DNA from: Heligmosomoides polygyrus polygyrus
Taxonomy: Eukaryota > Nematoda > Chromadorea > Rhabditida > Heligmosomidae
Direction: 5' to 3'
Assembly (NCBI GenBank): GCA_947396885.1
Contig: OX377202.1
Coordinates: forward strand, 76,170,643-76,234,642
DNA length: 64,000 nucleotides
Shown: positions 51,201 through 56,689 of the stretch, one piece after another
Numbering within the stretch: position 1 is the first letter of the stretch
Layout: every line of letters begins with the position of its first letter
Position numbers and translations under genes: made by a program
Notes under the pieces: generated by a model
Database searches by the model: none
The model's input: only the letters and a program-made list of their open reading frames with translations
Told to the model about the DNA's origin: nothing

Positions 51201-53229
51201 TTCAATAGTCGCTGCTCAACGTTATGCCAAGATTCAGCGACGCAGGACTTCGTAGCTATAACCGACTGCGTGGGGAAATGCAGTTGAAGGAGACACCACC
51301 ACATCTGGAGCGCATTTCGTTTTAGAGGATAAAGCTCGTGTTCCACACATGCCGGTCAAGCCTTTGGCCTTTTCGGCTTCGAAGAAATGGTAGCAGACTT
51401 CTCCGCACAGGTTAAAACTCGGAGTTGTTCATTGGCTGGCATCAGCAGATCAGTGTATAGGCTGAATAAGCACCTACGGTACCTGCACGAGTCCCAGACT
51501 GGCCACCGACCGGGACCTATACCTCTATTCTACCGGCTTTCGGAAGCCTACAGTTATGACAACATTGGCGAAGAATACGACCGCTTTGTGCATCTTCTTT
51601 ACGACAGTGCTAAGGGAGCCGAGAGACAAGCGTTATACAACTGCTATCCGACGTACGAAGTTTTGAGGCTATGCGAGAGCCGAGAAAGTGGGATCTTAAG
51701 GAGTGATGAGCTCGAGTGCTGCCTGGTATAAACAGGCCGTTATCCACATTTGTAACCCCCGCCTGAACTAATTTCAGGACCAAGATGACAGCTCCAGATG
51801 ATACTCATACTCACATCACCTGCCATCAATGTTTGATCATCACATCAATGTGTCACGCATTCTTTCCTTCCCCCCTTGTGAGCACCAACACATCATCACG
51901 TTAGAAAAGAATCGTACGGCATCGCACCCTACAAATTCATACCCGAACCGCTGAAGAACCTCGCGCTAGCCCTCATCAGCAATTTGGCGCCGCTCTTCAC
52001 ACGCTACCTGTCGGTGTGCAAGGTTCCATTTCAGTGGAAGACCAGCAACTTGCTGTACAAGAAGGGAGACGTGCACGACATTTGCATCTACCGCCCCATC
52101 TGCCTGCTGTCCGTAGTCTACAAGCTGTTCACTCGAGTCATCCTGAATAGGATCAGCAGAACGCTGGACGAAGGACAGCCATGCGAACAAGTAGGATTTC
52201 GGAGAGGATTCAGCGAGATCGACCACATACACACGGTTACGAAGCTAATTGAAGTGACGCGAGAGTAGAAGCTGCCGCTGTGCCTTAGGTTCATCGACCT
52301 GAAGAAGGCAGCATTCGACTCCGTTGAAACTGAAGCGGACGTCGAAGCCCTGCTCACTCATGGCTTTCCTACAGAGTCAGTTCCAACAGGGTCCTTCGAG
52401 AGTTGCATAGTGGATTCAAGACCAAGATTTTACTATTATACAACAACTTCATCATCAACGTGGAAAAGTTCGATGAGGGGATAACATATCCTAAAGCCCT
52501 TCATTGCGGTCCTCGAAAACGACATGCGCACGCAAAGATAGGAAGACGTGGGATGAAGGTCGACGGCCGGCAACTACACTATATTAGCTTTGCTAACGAC
52601 GTCGTGCTATAACAAACACTAGTTAAGTGAAGTGAATTCTGACCAAAGTTGATCACCCATTTGGAAATGTTGGACTGCTTCTGGGCCTTATAAAGACGAA
52701 AAAGGCGGACGAGTATGCTACGTTAGGAAAGCTAGAAGGCTAAAAGTAGAAGCGCATAAATCGTAACTAATGAGGCAATACGTGATGACGAACCTGAACT
52801 GATTGTTGTTACAGATGGCAACCGCTGGGAAGTCGATAGCTGGCGGATATAATGCTTCAATATTTGTTGCCACAGGCTCCGAATAGAACAATTTCAGCTG
52901 ATAGTAAATTTGTATAGCAGCCAGAATGACGAATACTACGATGATGAAGCACCAGACGTATCTACAACAAAATAAATCGGTTTTTCGGAAGAGCGGGCCT
53001 GTATAGCAGTTTACCTTGAGGTATCCTTCTCTTTCAGATGCCTTACTCCATCCATATTTGCACCTTGTAAAACGTCAAAGAAGTCTGTTTTGTCGCTGTC
53101 CAACTCTGCAATGAAGGAATTCGTTTATTATTTACTCTTTCCAAAACTCACTTGGTCGTGCCGGTTTGGATAGAACTTCCCCTCGGCAAAGAAATGTTTT
53201 CGTATTTCCATTGCTCAATGATTGGGTCA
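27141..53229 (-). CDS. DEG/ENaC (degenerin-type) sodium channel subunit, about 27 exons (gene overview)
   Basis: This gene encodes a two-transmembrane, trimeric amiloride-sensitive-type cation channel subunit of the plasma membrane. The exons were assembled by hand from splice signals and phase. In transcript order they are 53229-53152(?), 53105-53015, 52961-52794, 51159-51105(?), 50872-50793, 50730-50609, 42948-42830, 42769-42689, 41224-41056, 39440-39310, 39163-39065, 37196-37119, 37057-36942, 36886-36794, 36726-36645, 36576-36454, 34029-33931, 33848-33759, 33428-33331, 31619-31430, 30528-30301, 30227-30095, 28338-28309(?), 28261-28145, 28087-27954, 27629-27442 and 27254-27141. They sum to about 1,030 residues. 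TM1 with FPAVAICNNN, the Cys-rich ectodomain, CLPGCETVDYIAW and GLFLGAS before TM2 are family hallmarks. About 350 extra residues lie between the Cys-rich region and TM2. The true N-terminus is not fixed. The length suggests the long degenerin-like class in nematodes, but orthology was not tested. Confidence 0.88.
27442..27629 (-). CDS. Channel gene, proline/serine-rich tail exon
   Basis: Acceptor GATCCCAG and donor CTAGAG|GTATGC bound 62 codons. The sequence is low-complexity Pro/Ser/Glu-rich (LPSPPPQSPIQEESGF), typical of a disordered C-terminal tail. Phase agrees with both neighbours. Confidence 0.85.
27954..28087 (-). CDS. Channel gene, cytoplasmic tail exon (LPKYEEAL)
   Basis: Acceptor TGGCTTCCAG and donor GCTCG|GTAGGC bound 44 codons. 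It includes INPFADFPTAPSSPPPRDES and DDYLPKYEEAL. The LPxY motif resembles the PY motifs by which ENaC tails bind Nedd4-type ubiquitin ligases. Confidence 0.85.
28145..28261 (-). CDS. Channel gene, cytoplasmic tail exon with Cys cluster
   Basis: Acceptor GACACTTGCAG and donor GAGAG|GTGAGA bound 38 codons. The tail begins WETGQQCVHPCRGCCESMSE, five cysteines within ten residues, on the cytoplasmic side after TM2. The trailing AG joins G of the next exon to give Arg. Confidence 0.8.
28309..28338 (-). CDS. Channel gene, candidate small C-tail exon
   Basis: Donor ACCAA|GTGAGG is good and the frame LLQQCRNDT joins the next exon in phase. The acceptor is ambiguous (28338, 28324 or further 5'), so only the 3' boundary is reasonably supported. 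Confidence 0.4.
28478..28745 (+). mobile_element. SINE copy in the last large channel intron
   Basis: A-box TAGCGCAGCCGG at 28484 and CCTGGTTCGG B-box region. The body GGCTGGCCACCGCAAG and tail GAGGGATTGAG match the 6.4-kb copy. Antisense to the channel gene. Confidence 0.8.
28908..29215 (-). mobile_element. SINE copy
   Basis: A minus-orientation copy shares TGCATTCTACTTTTACG, CAATGACTTGCAGTGG and GAACCAAGAACATGG with the other copies. It lies head-away and 160 bp from the copy at 28478-28745, giving an inverted SINE pair. Confidence 0.7.
30095..30227 (-). CDS. Channel gene, TM2/pore exon
   Basis: The acceptor is GGATTTTTAG; the GT lead plus the preceding T gives Cys. The exon encodes DIGGALGLFLGASMLTIIE then LIYICYQYRMFGRAYKKA. 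GLFLGAS is the DEG/ENaC selectivity-filter signature (G/S-x-S) at the start of TM2. The donor is either AAATG|GTATGA (30095) or GCGCTA|GTTAAT (30075). Confidence 0.95.
30301..30528 (-). CDS. Channel gene, pre-TM2 palm exon with a one-base frame break
   Basis: Acceptor ATCGTTTCAG and donor GCAT|GTAGGT bound this exon. The 5' part reads SSYSNLFKKELTEYLENFEF and the 3' part EMERILKSQF ... VNVFLQQMHLEYWRQ ... YGFWSLA, the extracellular strand leading to TM2. The two halves are in different frames. The change occurs near 30425-30435, where a TAG stop appears. The exon length (228) is one base short of what the flanking phases require. Confidence 0.85.
30630..30735 (-). repeat. GAAGAAG...GTCGAAACGT repeat, copy A
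   Basis: The minus strand reads TTGAAGAAGGCGAGTTAGTC then GAAACGTCGGCC and an AT-rich tail (TAATAAATAATTTTATAAC). This is a widespread metazoan repeat-associated motif. A second copy is at 40395-40480. Confidence 0.55.
31430..31619 (-). CDS. Channel gene, last insert exon
   Basis: Acceptor AGCAAATTCAG and donor CTTCAG|GTATAA bound 63 codons with a one-base lead. It contains SGKIAKESSFQTATILFF, a cysteine (EMYNCAVGD), and ends DFKRLYRELQ in phase 0. Alternative acceptors lie a little upstream (31635, 31650). Confidence 0.8.
32550..32960 (-). pseudogene. Possible Penelope-like reverse transcriptase relic
   Basis: The minus strand carries YVERMNRLSEHE and then CPVLYVLIKTHKLPPEG. The latter resembles the PxLYGLxKIHK block of Penelope-like RTs. 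Only about 130 codons remain, in two frames, within a channel intron. Confidence 0.4.
33331..33428 (-). CDS. Channel gene, insert exon (VIKELEKDYWPKFMGYKGNG)
   Basis: The acceptor is CTTTGCAAG. Two donors are possible: AAG|GTGATC at 33357 (phase 0) or TATGA|GTATCC at 33331. Only the latter leaves the two bases needed by the next exon. An NGT sequon is present. Confidence 0.7.
33759..33848 (-). CDS. Channel gene, insert exon (RRAWAEKMQSRLMRHFFED)
   Basis: Acceptor CGTTTTGCAG and donor GCCGAT|GTGAGC bound 30 codons in phase 0 at both ends. The intron on its 5' side is 82 bp. The peptide is helical and charged. Confidence 0.8.
33931..34029 (-). CDS. Channel gene, insert exon (IEKMWQLFSPSTYLRELK)
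   Basis: Acceptor TTTGATTACAG and donor GCACAG|GTGGCG bound 33 codons in phase 0, matching the phase of both neighbours. The 2.4-kb intron upstream carries the glycogen-branching-enzyme pseudogene and an unexplained 218-codon ORF. Confidence 0.8.
34380..34930 (+). pseudogene. Glycogen (1,4-alpha-glucan) branching enzyme pseudogene, C-terminal part
   Basis: The plus strand reads GLGGKAWLNFTGNEFGH, then NNESFHFARGQ, then RYKFLNRW. After two stop codons and a short gap it reads FVFNSHTTKSCTDYKVGVE, and in a shifted frame GGHNRLKHGSEHFIF and FNGRRNR. These blocks, in this order, are the C-terminal barrel and all-beta domain of GBE1-type enzymes, which form alpha-1,6 branches in glycogen. About 180 residues run without introns but with stops and a frameshift, suggesting a processed copy. 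It lies in a channel-gene intron, antisense. No poly(A) tail was seen. Confidence 0.8.
35344..36411 (-). other. Unexplained open reading frames inside a channel-gene intron
   Basis: A 218-codon ORF (36411-35755) and a 102-codon ORF (35652-35344) sit in the sense orientation, just after the exon ending at 36454. The first has one hydrophobic stretch (TSFILMAIVALLLYC). They might be remnants of a membrane protein gene, but no family was recognised and parts are open on the plus strand too, so they may be chance. Confidence 0.2.
36454..36576 (-). CDS. Channel gene, insert exon (KFKSIGDLKRFYGDGVE)
   Basis: Acceptor TTCTCTTCTAG and donor GGGACG|GTAAGA bound 41 codons in phase 0. The peptide includes LLDPNAQRENPRKFKSIGDL and FYGDGVEAAIKEIQDVGGT. 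It is amphipathic and charged. No separate domain was recognised. Confidence 0.87.
36645..36726 (-). CDS. Channel gene, insert exon (IITIMENRPPPSEEK)
   Basis: Acceptor TTAAATACAG and donor TTTTCT|GTGAGA bound 27 codons. ARHEAIITIMENRPPPSEEK fits phase on both sides: a one-base lead completes Ser, and the exon ends in phase 0. Confidence 0.83.
36794..36886 (-). CDS. Channel gene, insert exon (WGWHEDDFVGVF)
   Basis: Acceptor TACATTCAG and donor GCTGAG|GTTAGC bound 30 codons with one lead base and two trailing. VTESNWGWHEDDFVGVFERL is followed by an NAT sequon and a cysteine (SANATCFAGL). Confidence 0.85.
36942..37057 (-). CDS. Channel gene, basic helical exon of the insert
   Basis: Acceptor GTCTTTGTAG and donor CGAAA|GTTTGT bound 38 codons plus two bases. 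VPYIKRNAHRAYEKQARHQE and the following Arg/Lys-rich stretch look strongly helical. The junction with the next exon creates an NVT sequon. Confidence 0.8.
37119..37196 (-). CDS. Channel gene, ectodomain-insert exon with NRT sequon
   Basis: Acceptor CGTTTTCAG and donor TCACAA|GTAGGT bound 26 codons in phase 0. KYLEITNRTDEKFFQCEED includes an N-glycosylation sequon (NRT) and a cysteine, consistent with an extracellular location. Confidence 0.85.
37333..38245 (+). mobile_element. Mariner-family element, internally deleted
   Basis: Terminal inverted repeats of about 29 bp (TTAGG, a G run, then CCAAAAGTAATGAGAC) are flanked by TA on both sides. The single ORF reads FTQDEKYVFYL, VLLFDNAAPH and HPPYSLDICPCNYH, the C-terminal two thirds of a DD34D mariner transposase. 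The DNA-binding N-terminus is missing. The third catalytic Asp (normally in PSDYH) is Asn, so it is predicted to be inactive. It sits in the channel intron between 39065 and 37196. Confidence 0.9.
37570..38144 (+). pseudogene. Truncated mariner transposase
   Basis: The frame is open from about 37580 through the stop at 38144. It has D1 in TQDEKY and D2 in FDNAAPH, with Asn in place of D3, 34 residues after D2. No start or helix-turn-helix region remains upstream. Confidence 0.85.
39065..39163 (-). CDS. Channel gene, acidic-insert exon
   Basis: Acceptor TTCATTCAG and donor GAAGAC|GTACGA bound 33 codons, phase 0 at both ends. After DMNRLPHHLMPALIEG the peptide is almost purely acidic (HEEDDEDDVEQDDIEED). 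It starts the roughly 350-residue segment that typical family members lack. Confidence 0.85.
39310..39440 (-). CDS. Channel gene, Cys-rich exon (CLPGCETVDY)
   Basis: Acceptor ACTGTTCCAG and donor GGCAG|GTTAGC bound 43 codons with a two-base lead. It carries KPCNVDDYFGCVRRV and CLPGCETVDYIAWQ, matching the conserved DEG/ENaC CxxxC ... CxPxCxxxxY motif that normally closes the thumb. Confidence 0.93.
40395..40480 (+). repeat. GAAGAAG...GTCGAAACGT repeat, copy B
   Basis: CTCTGAAGAAGACGGGAGAG followed by TCGAAACGTTAGGCGTTGC. It shares the core and spacing with copy A, while the helix-like centre differs. Confidence 0.55.
41056..41224 (-). CDS. Channel gene, thumb/Cys-rich exon
   Basis: Acceptor TAGCATCAG and a consensus donor (ATCG|GTAAGT) bound 56 codons. 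LPGEYCATE and the C-x11-C-x-C cluster in RTCAIRGTLKAIEEECECS match the family's thumb-domain disulfide ladder. The single trailing G joins the CC lead of the next exon to give Ala. Confidence 0.92.
41944..42235 (-). mobile_element. SINE copy
   Basis: A minus-orientation copy with tail GATAAATGATAAGG, GAATGCGTATTTGGCC, AGACAAGTCTGGTACC and a head ending CGCGCCCC. It lies inside the channel intron between 42689 and 41224. Confidence 0.8.
42689..42769 (-). CDS. Channel gene, palm exon (NIPSGYSMDV)
   Basis: Acceptor TTTTTCCAG and donor CAGCAC|GTAAGT bound 27 codons, phase 0 at both ends. TQVPLTTNDGVNIPSGYSMD corresponds to the DEG/ENaC segment with I-x-P-G followed by a beta strand. Confidence 0.9.
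42830..42948 (-). CDS. Channel gene, palm-domain exon (SIRLLLNIE)
   Basis: Acceptor GTTATTTAG and donor ACCAG|GTGAGG bound 39 codons. SIRLLLNIETYE and GLKILIYNQ match the conserved DEG/ENaC GLxLxLNIxxxEY ... GxKVxIHxQ palm strands. The next intron is a compact 60 bp, a useful guide to minimum intron size here. Confidence 0.93.
44680..44732. repeat. Perfect 22-bp hairpin
   Basis: AGCTTTCCTCACTCCCTAGG plus AG is followed by a 9-base loop and its exact complement. No other copy was noticed in the window. It lies in a channel intron. Confidence 0.9.
44825..45195 (-). mobile_element. SINE copy with internal insertion
   Basis: The minus-orientation tail (AAGGATAAATGAATAG, GAATGCGCCACGTATTC) is separated from the body by about 70 bp of unrelated sequence. 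The A-box end (AATTGCGCTACC) is kept near 45165. Confidence 0.6.
45592..48672 (+). mobile_element. RTE-clade LINE, copy 2, near full length
   Basis: This is about 3.1 kb, the usual RTE size. It has the shared 5' leader, an APE-type endonuclease region (SVLVAYAPASDYDDEELEAF), reverse transcriptase, the C-terminal domain and a very short 3' UTR. Several frameshifts and stops occur (for example at 46418, 46978 and 47728). The catalytic block reads LHADDIVLIT rather than F/YADD. It lies antisense in the 7.66-kb channel intron between 50609 and 42948. Confidence 0.92.
45775..48662 (+). pseudogene. RTE polyprotein ORF (endonuclease-RT), disrupted
   Basis: The EN segment is open from 45775 to 46419. 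RT segments are at 46495-46791, 47329-47730 (FIDLKKAFDSIE) and 47794-48192. The C-terminal segment, 48012-48662, ends RDDRRYR then stop. Frames change repeatedly. Confidence 0.85.
48844..50107 (+). mobile_element. Mariner element with intact inverted repeats, dead transposase
   Basis: A 1,264-bp unit is bounded by TAGGTCATCCAATAAGTAAT-type inverted repeats with TA at both flanks, the size expected for a complete mariner. The coding region starts at 49014 and is broken by frameshifts and stops. It retains RSGRP, ITGDEKWILYDN and HNLAPSDYHLL. The second catalytic motif reads LHHGNARPH, with Gly replacing Asp. It lies in the largest channel intron, about 170 bp from RTE copy 2. Confidence 0.92.
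49014..50040 (+). pseudogene. Frameshifted mariner transposase
   Basis: Homology passes between frames: MASQISEEHIRHCMLFEFRK, then QQWLSKFKSGNFDLSDS in another frame, then the DDE/D core. Several stops are present. D1 (TGDEKW) and D3 (PSDYH) are kept and D2 is lost. Confidence 0.85.
50609..50730 (-). CDS. Channel gene, first Cys-rich ectodomain exon
   Basis: Acceptor CCGTTCAG and donor AAGTG|GTATGT bound 40 codons. The pattern CTWPNGTSC then MSDFKPV then GLCWALN matches the DEG/ENaC CxFxGxxC...DFxP...GxCxxFN block. The exon contains an N-glycosylation sequon (NGT). It ends with one base that completes Gly with the exon at 42948, across a 7.66-kb intron filled by RTE copy 2 and a mariner. Confidence 0.92.
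50793..50872 (-). CDS. Channel gene, exon with AHWKSRMIL motif
   Basis: Acceptor GATTGCAG and donor CTTGG|GTGAGA bound 26 codons: IIEKAWDMDAVRFL followed by RSAAHWKSRMIL. Degenerins carry this FL...AHxK..M block ahead of the first ectodomain cysteine. The trailing GG joins C of the next exon to give Gly. Confidence 0.88.
51105..51159 (-). CDS. Channel gene, candidate finger/knuckle-region exon
   Basis: Acceptor CGACTTTAG and donor AAACCA|GTGTAT give a one-base lead and phase-0 end, which fit both neighbours. It encodes KWDIDGLHALFASVFTKP. It is short, with a weak donor, so it is less certain than its neighbours. It sits 3' (in gene direction) of RTE copy 3. Confidence 0.5.
51525..52620 (+). 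mobile_element. RTE-clade LINE, copy 3, badly decayed
   Basis: It matches copies 1 and 2 from the linker (GEEYDRFVHLL) through RT (DICIYRPICLLSVVYKLF, GFRRGFSEIDHIHTVTKL, FIDLKKA) to KVDGRQLHYISFANDVVL. There the catalytic Asp pair is Asn-Asp. Both ends are truncated. It is antisense within the channel intron between 52794 and 51159. Confidence 0.85.
52794..52961 (-). CDS. Channel gene, TM1 exon
   Basis: Acceptor TTGTTGTAG and donor TTCAG|GTTCGT bound this exon. It encodes the first membrane helix (WCFIIVVFVILAAIQIYY) followed by SEPVATNIEALY and FPAVAICNNNQF. The FPAVxICN block just after TM1 is diagnostic for the DEG/ENaC family. The intron to the preceding exon is only 53 bp. Confidence 0.93.
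53015..53105 (-). CDS. Channel gene, exon before TM1
   Basis: Acceptor TTCATTGCAG and donor TCAAG|GTAAAC bound 29 codons plus two bases at each end. The peptide begins LDSDKTDFFDVLQGANMDGV and is hydrophilic, as expected for the cytoplasmic N-terminal segment. The AG left at its end joins the A of the TM1 exon to give Arg. Confidence 0.75.
53152..53229 (-). CDS. Channel gene, candidate cytoplasmic N-terminal exon
   Basis: Acceptor AAAATCAG and donor CCAA|GTGAGT bound 78 bases. In the frame that joins the next exon correctly (one base left over) it reads 25 residues including TQSLSNGNTKTFLCRGEV. Placement rests on phase and splice sites only. The upstream acceptor could lie further 5'. Confidence 0.5.
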
Positions 53230-53689
53230 CTGATTTTGAGCGAACTATGAATTTGAACGTTGAAATTTTCCTTCGCGAAAAAGCCCCAAGAATCTAGGAG
53301 ATTTAAAAAGCGGCTGCAATAAAGCATCGGTGTCGTACGTAATCAGGCCCTCGACTTTTTTGTCTTTGAGTCAGTATCCAGAACTCTTGCACCATAGAGA
53401 ATGCCCGAATGCCCTCAATGCAGCTCAATAATATGGAGGAAGAGCACCCTCAACGGCATCATTCTAGTCTTTTTGGAAAATGAAAAGGGCCGTTAGCAAG
53501 ATACATGTGAAATGGACAATGTTCACAATCCTCTCTAGTGGAGCTTCTACAGATAAACGCAAAAGCGCGGCAGGTGCAACGTAGTCGAAATGAGCAGCGG
53601 AGCAGTAGCATATTCTTCCGGGGAGGGCAAAACTATGACGGGCAAGTTGTATAGGCGAAATACGCGTTCAAGTTGTCCCTGAGACGTCC

Positions 53690-53760
53690 TGCATAAGTAG
53701 AACTCGTGGCGCGTCCCACAAGATAATTGAATAGCGCAGACCTCTCTTTCCTACTATGGA
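53690..53760 (+). mobile_element. SINE tail fragment
   Basis: AAGTAGAACTCGTGGCGCGT followed by an AATTGAATAGCGC tail matches the SINE 3' end. It overlaps an ORF that is therefore unlikely to be a gene. Confidence 0.45.
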
Positions 53761-54099
53761 GCTCCAACCTTACCTTAAGAAATTTTTCGTAGAAAATGTG
53801 GCAAAAAGCAGCTGATTCACATGGTTTATAAATGCCGCTGCAGGGATGAACAGGACATCGGAAAGCGTCGCCCAATACTTCGCAATACAGCAAGATTTTA
53901 TCCGATTTCCATTACAAATCAGACATTTGCCCGTATGCATCGCAGTAGGCGCTCAACAGCACTTTTCTGAATTTTTATTCATTTACTGGCAACCTTCCCT
54001 GGCTGGCAATCCTTTGTGAACGATCGCTTTCTAAATTAGAGAACTCTCTAGTTTTCCCCGGAATCATAACTTGCGCCGAAGTGTTTAATGACTACGCTT

Positions 54100-54360
54100 C
54101 ATTCAAGTGGCGGCTGTTCTGGTTCGAACGAATGTGATCGTGTGAATGTGACTAGGGCTGGTAGCCTACGTAGTCATAGCGATTTGGTACTAGACTTGTC
54201 TGGGAGGAATAAAGCGCTGGCTTGTCCAGCGTCTAGTCACCGCAGGTTATTGTTGCACAAACACGCATCCATATTTCCTCCACAACATCCAAAAAGTGGA
54301 ATGTGTGGCGCAGTCCAAATTGATTTGAATAAAGCCGTTCCTTGTCCTTTATTTCTTATG
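54100..54360 (+). mobile_element. SINE copy, 5' truncated
   Basis: The plus-orientation body (GGTACTAGACTTGTCTGGGA, GTCACCGCAGG) and tail (TTGTCCTTTATTTC) match the family. The tRNA-like head is degenerate. Confidence 0.65.
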
Positions 54361-55793
54361 AGTGCGATTTTAGAGAAAGGTTCTAGGAGTCCATTTGATC
54401 TGATGATATTCCAATTCATATACAGGATGTCTCAAAAATGTATTCACTATTTGAGAGCTGATAACTTTGCTCACAATAAAGGCACTAAAGAAGATAAAAG
54501 CTCTTGTGAAAGCTTAAGAAAGTAGAAAATTTCCAGCGTATGAGTGGCGTGGATTGCTCCTTGCACTCGTTTGAAATTTTGCATTTTACACTCGACTGAT
54601 TGTGGTTCGCTTGAATAATTGTTATAATTTCTCCACAAACTGCCCGTTTTAATTGATTTGTGCTTTTTTAAGGTTTGAAACTTAAAAACACACTAAAGCT
54701 TGTGAAAAAGGCAGGGTATCCGCAAAAATACAGGTACTGTTAGAAATGTTCTAACATTGCTGCTAGGGAAGCTTCTGAAAGCGTTTGAGTCTCAAATGCA
54801 AGCGCAGGATAACGAAATTTCTGCGTGCAAATAGTCAAGATTGCGCCACGCTCCCGCCTGAAACCTGTGTTTCATACTCGATTCATTGTTGAGGCACCAC
54901 ACGTATGACTGAGTTGAGTAGCAAGTCGCCTCTGCACTTCAACGATGTTTTCGAACTTCCAGTAGTTCTTCAGGAAAAACTTTTCCCCGAAGGAAGCCTA
55001 GGGTGGGGCATGGAGAGCATTATTAGAGCGATAGCAAGAGCGATAAATTATGGAATCAATAAAATCATATGTAACGTGTCTTCCACGTGATTGCCTGAAC
55101 GTTAAAGAAGCACGGTGCAGGTCAATGTGGTCAATTATTAGCAAGACTGTGACAAGCATTCAGCCCATGCTTAATCAACCGAGTCTGGGATGCCTGAAAA
55201 GCCGGGGGCAGGCACAATCTTGCCCACAGAAATTTCGCTACTCTGTGCTTTCAGATGAGTCTCAAACTTCTTCAAATGTTTCACTAGAAGCAATGTTATA
55301 GCTTTTCAAACAGCAGCTGCATTTTCAGGATACCCTGCCTTTTTCGCGAGTATTAGTGTTCTTTTAAGTTTTAAACCTTAGGAGAAGCACAAATCAATCG
55401 AAACCATCCCTTTGTGGGAAAATTCGATCAATCGAATGCAAAATGCAAAATTTCGGACGAGTGCATGACGCAAGCAGTGCATTCCATTCCGCTCATATGT
55501 CAGAAAATGTCTACTATCTTAAGCTTTCGTATGAACCCTCAACTTCTTCATTACCCTTACTGTGAGCAAAGTTATCACCTTTCAAATAGTGTATACATTT
55601 TTTGAGACACCCTGTATAACTGACAACTGGACGGCTTCTGCTAAGCGACAAGAGTAAACCATTGCGCACACATTTTTTCACGATTTTCGAAGACATTGTT
55701 TACAGTGACAAATAGAATTTTCATGCTCGCTGATTGAAATATTTACGACTGACCTGAACGTCAAGATAAGACACCGACTATGTAACTCAAACC

Positions 55794-56009
55794 ATGGGCT
55801 ACTGGAAAACGGTAGCCGACATTGACATTGGGCACGAACAAAGTTGTATGAATGGCTCACCGACTCCGAACTTGAGATTAGAAGTTGAACCCGATGGAAG
55901 GGAAATTGCGGCGGAATTCGCACGTGATCTGAAAAGATGGGCTATCAAGGAGAAAATTAATGTTAATGAGATCTCCATAACGGTTATGAACTTTTCTTTC
56001 AATGACTAA
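55794..56009 (+). CDS. Short hypothetical ORF or exon
   Basis: There are 71 codons on the plus strand starting MGYWKTVADIDIG, with a hydrophilic, well-behaved composition (LRLEVEPDGREIAAEFARDL). No family, splice partners or promoter were recognised. The minus strand is also open over much of it. Confidence 0.25.
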   Translation: MGYWKTVADIDIGHEQSCMNGSPTPNLRLEVEPDGREIAAEFARDLKRWAIKEKINVNEISITVMNFSFND

Positions 56010-56573
56010 TATCATGCACATGCAACCGCTGTGAGTGCTGTTGACGGCTTTGGCTGGTGGTTGTAGTGGCAGCTTTCATATTGCATACATACGGACAGAA
56101 TGAAACTTATAGGAACTCGCATTTCTATCTTATACAAGTCACTTAAGCTTTCATCTCTCTTATTCGTTTCCTCTTATAACTGACAACTTTATACCGTTCA
56201 GCAGACAGGAACACTTTTGAAACAGATTCTTGATTCATGGTAAATATTACCTCGGACCGAGTGCTGTTGAGGCCTTTTTATCTGATCGTAGCTTCGTCAC
56301 AATTACATATCTTAATTAATGCAAAAGTTCATACACTCGGCCTATTCTTGTTCAAAAACGTCTCTAGAAGCAATTCTGTAGGTGGACCAACTGTGGCGAC
56401 TAACAGCATGTAGTGGTCGTATTGTTGATTAGCATTGCATACTGAAGAAAGAAATGAAAAAGGAAGAGATGGAAGCGCTGCCGAGCCTTTCCGGTCAACC
56501 TAATACTCCCGGTGCCCTGCATAAATGTGTTGGACAACTGACAATGCTCAGCTCGCCAAGGTCTTCAGCTTAC

Positions 56574-56683
56574 CGTAAAACATAGTGCTGTCTAGGGTTC
56601 GGGTACTCTCCGATGCAGGCGTGCGTAGGGTTGTTCTCAAGATTGGCGAACGTGCCGGCGAGTCGCTCGGCCATTCGAGGCAT
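56574..56683 (-). CDS. Candidate first coding exon (uncertain link to the channel gene)
   Basis: An ATG at 56683 opens 36 codons (beginning MPRMAERLAGTFANLENN) and ends at a good donor (CG|GTAAGC), with two bases left over. It lies upstream of the channel exons on the same strand and looks like a cytoplasmic N-terminus. The phase does not join directly to the exon at 53229-53152, so a further exon is needed between them, or this belongs to another gene. Confidence 0.45.
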
Positions 56684-56689
56684 TGTGAA

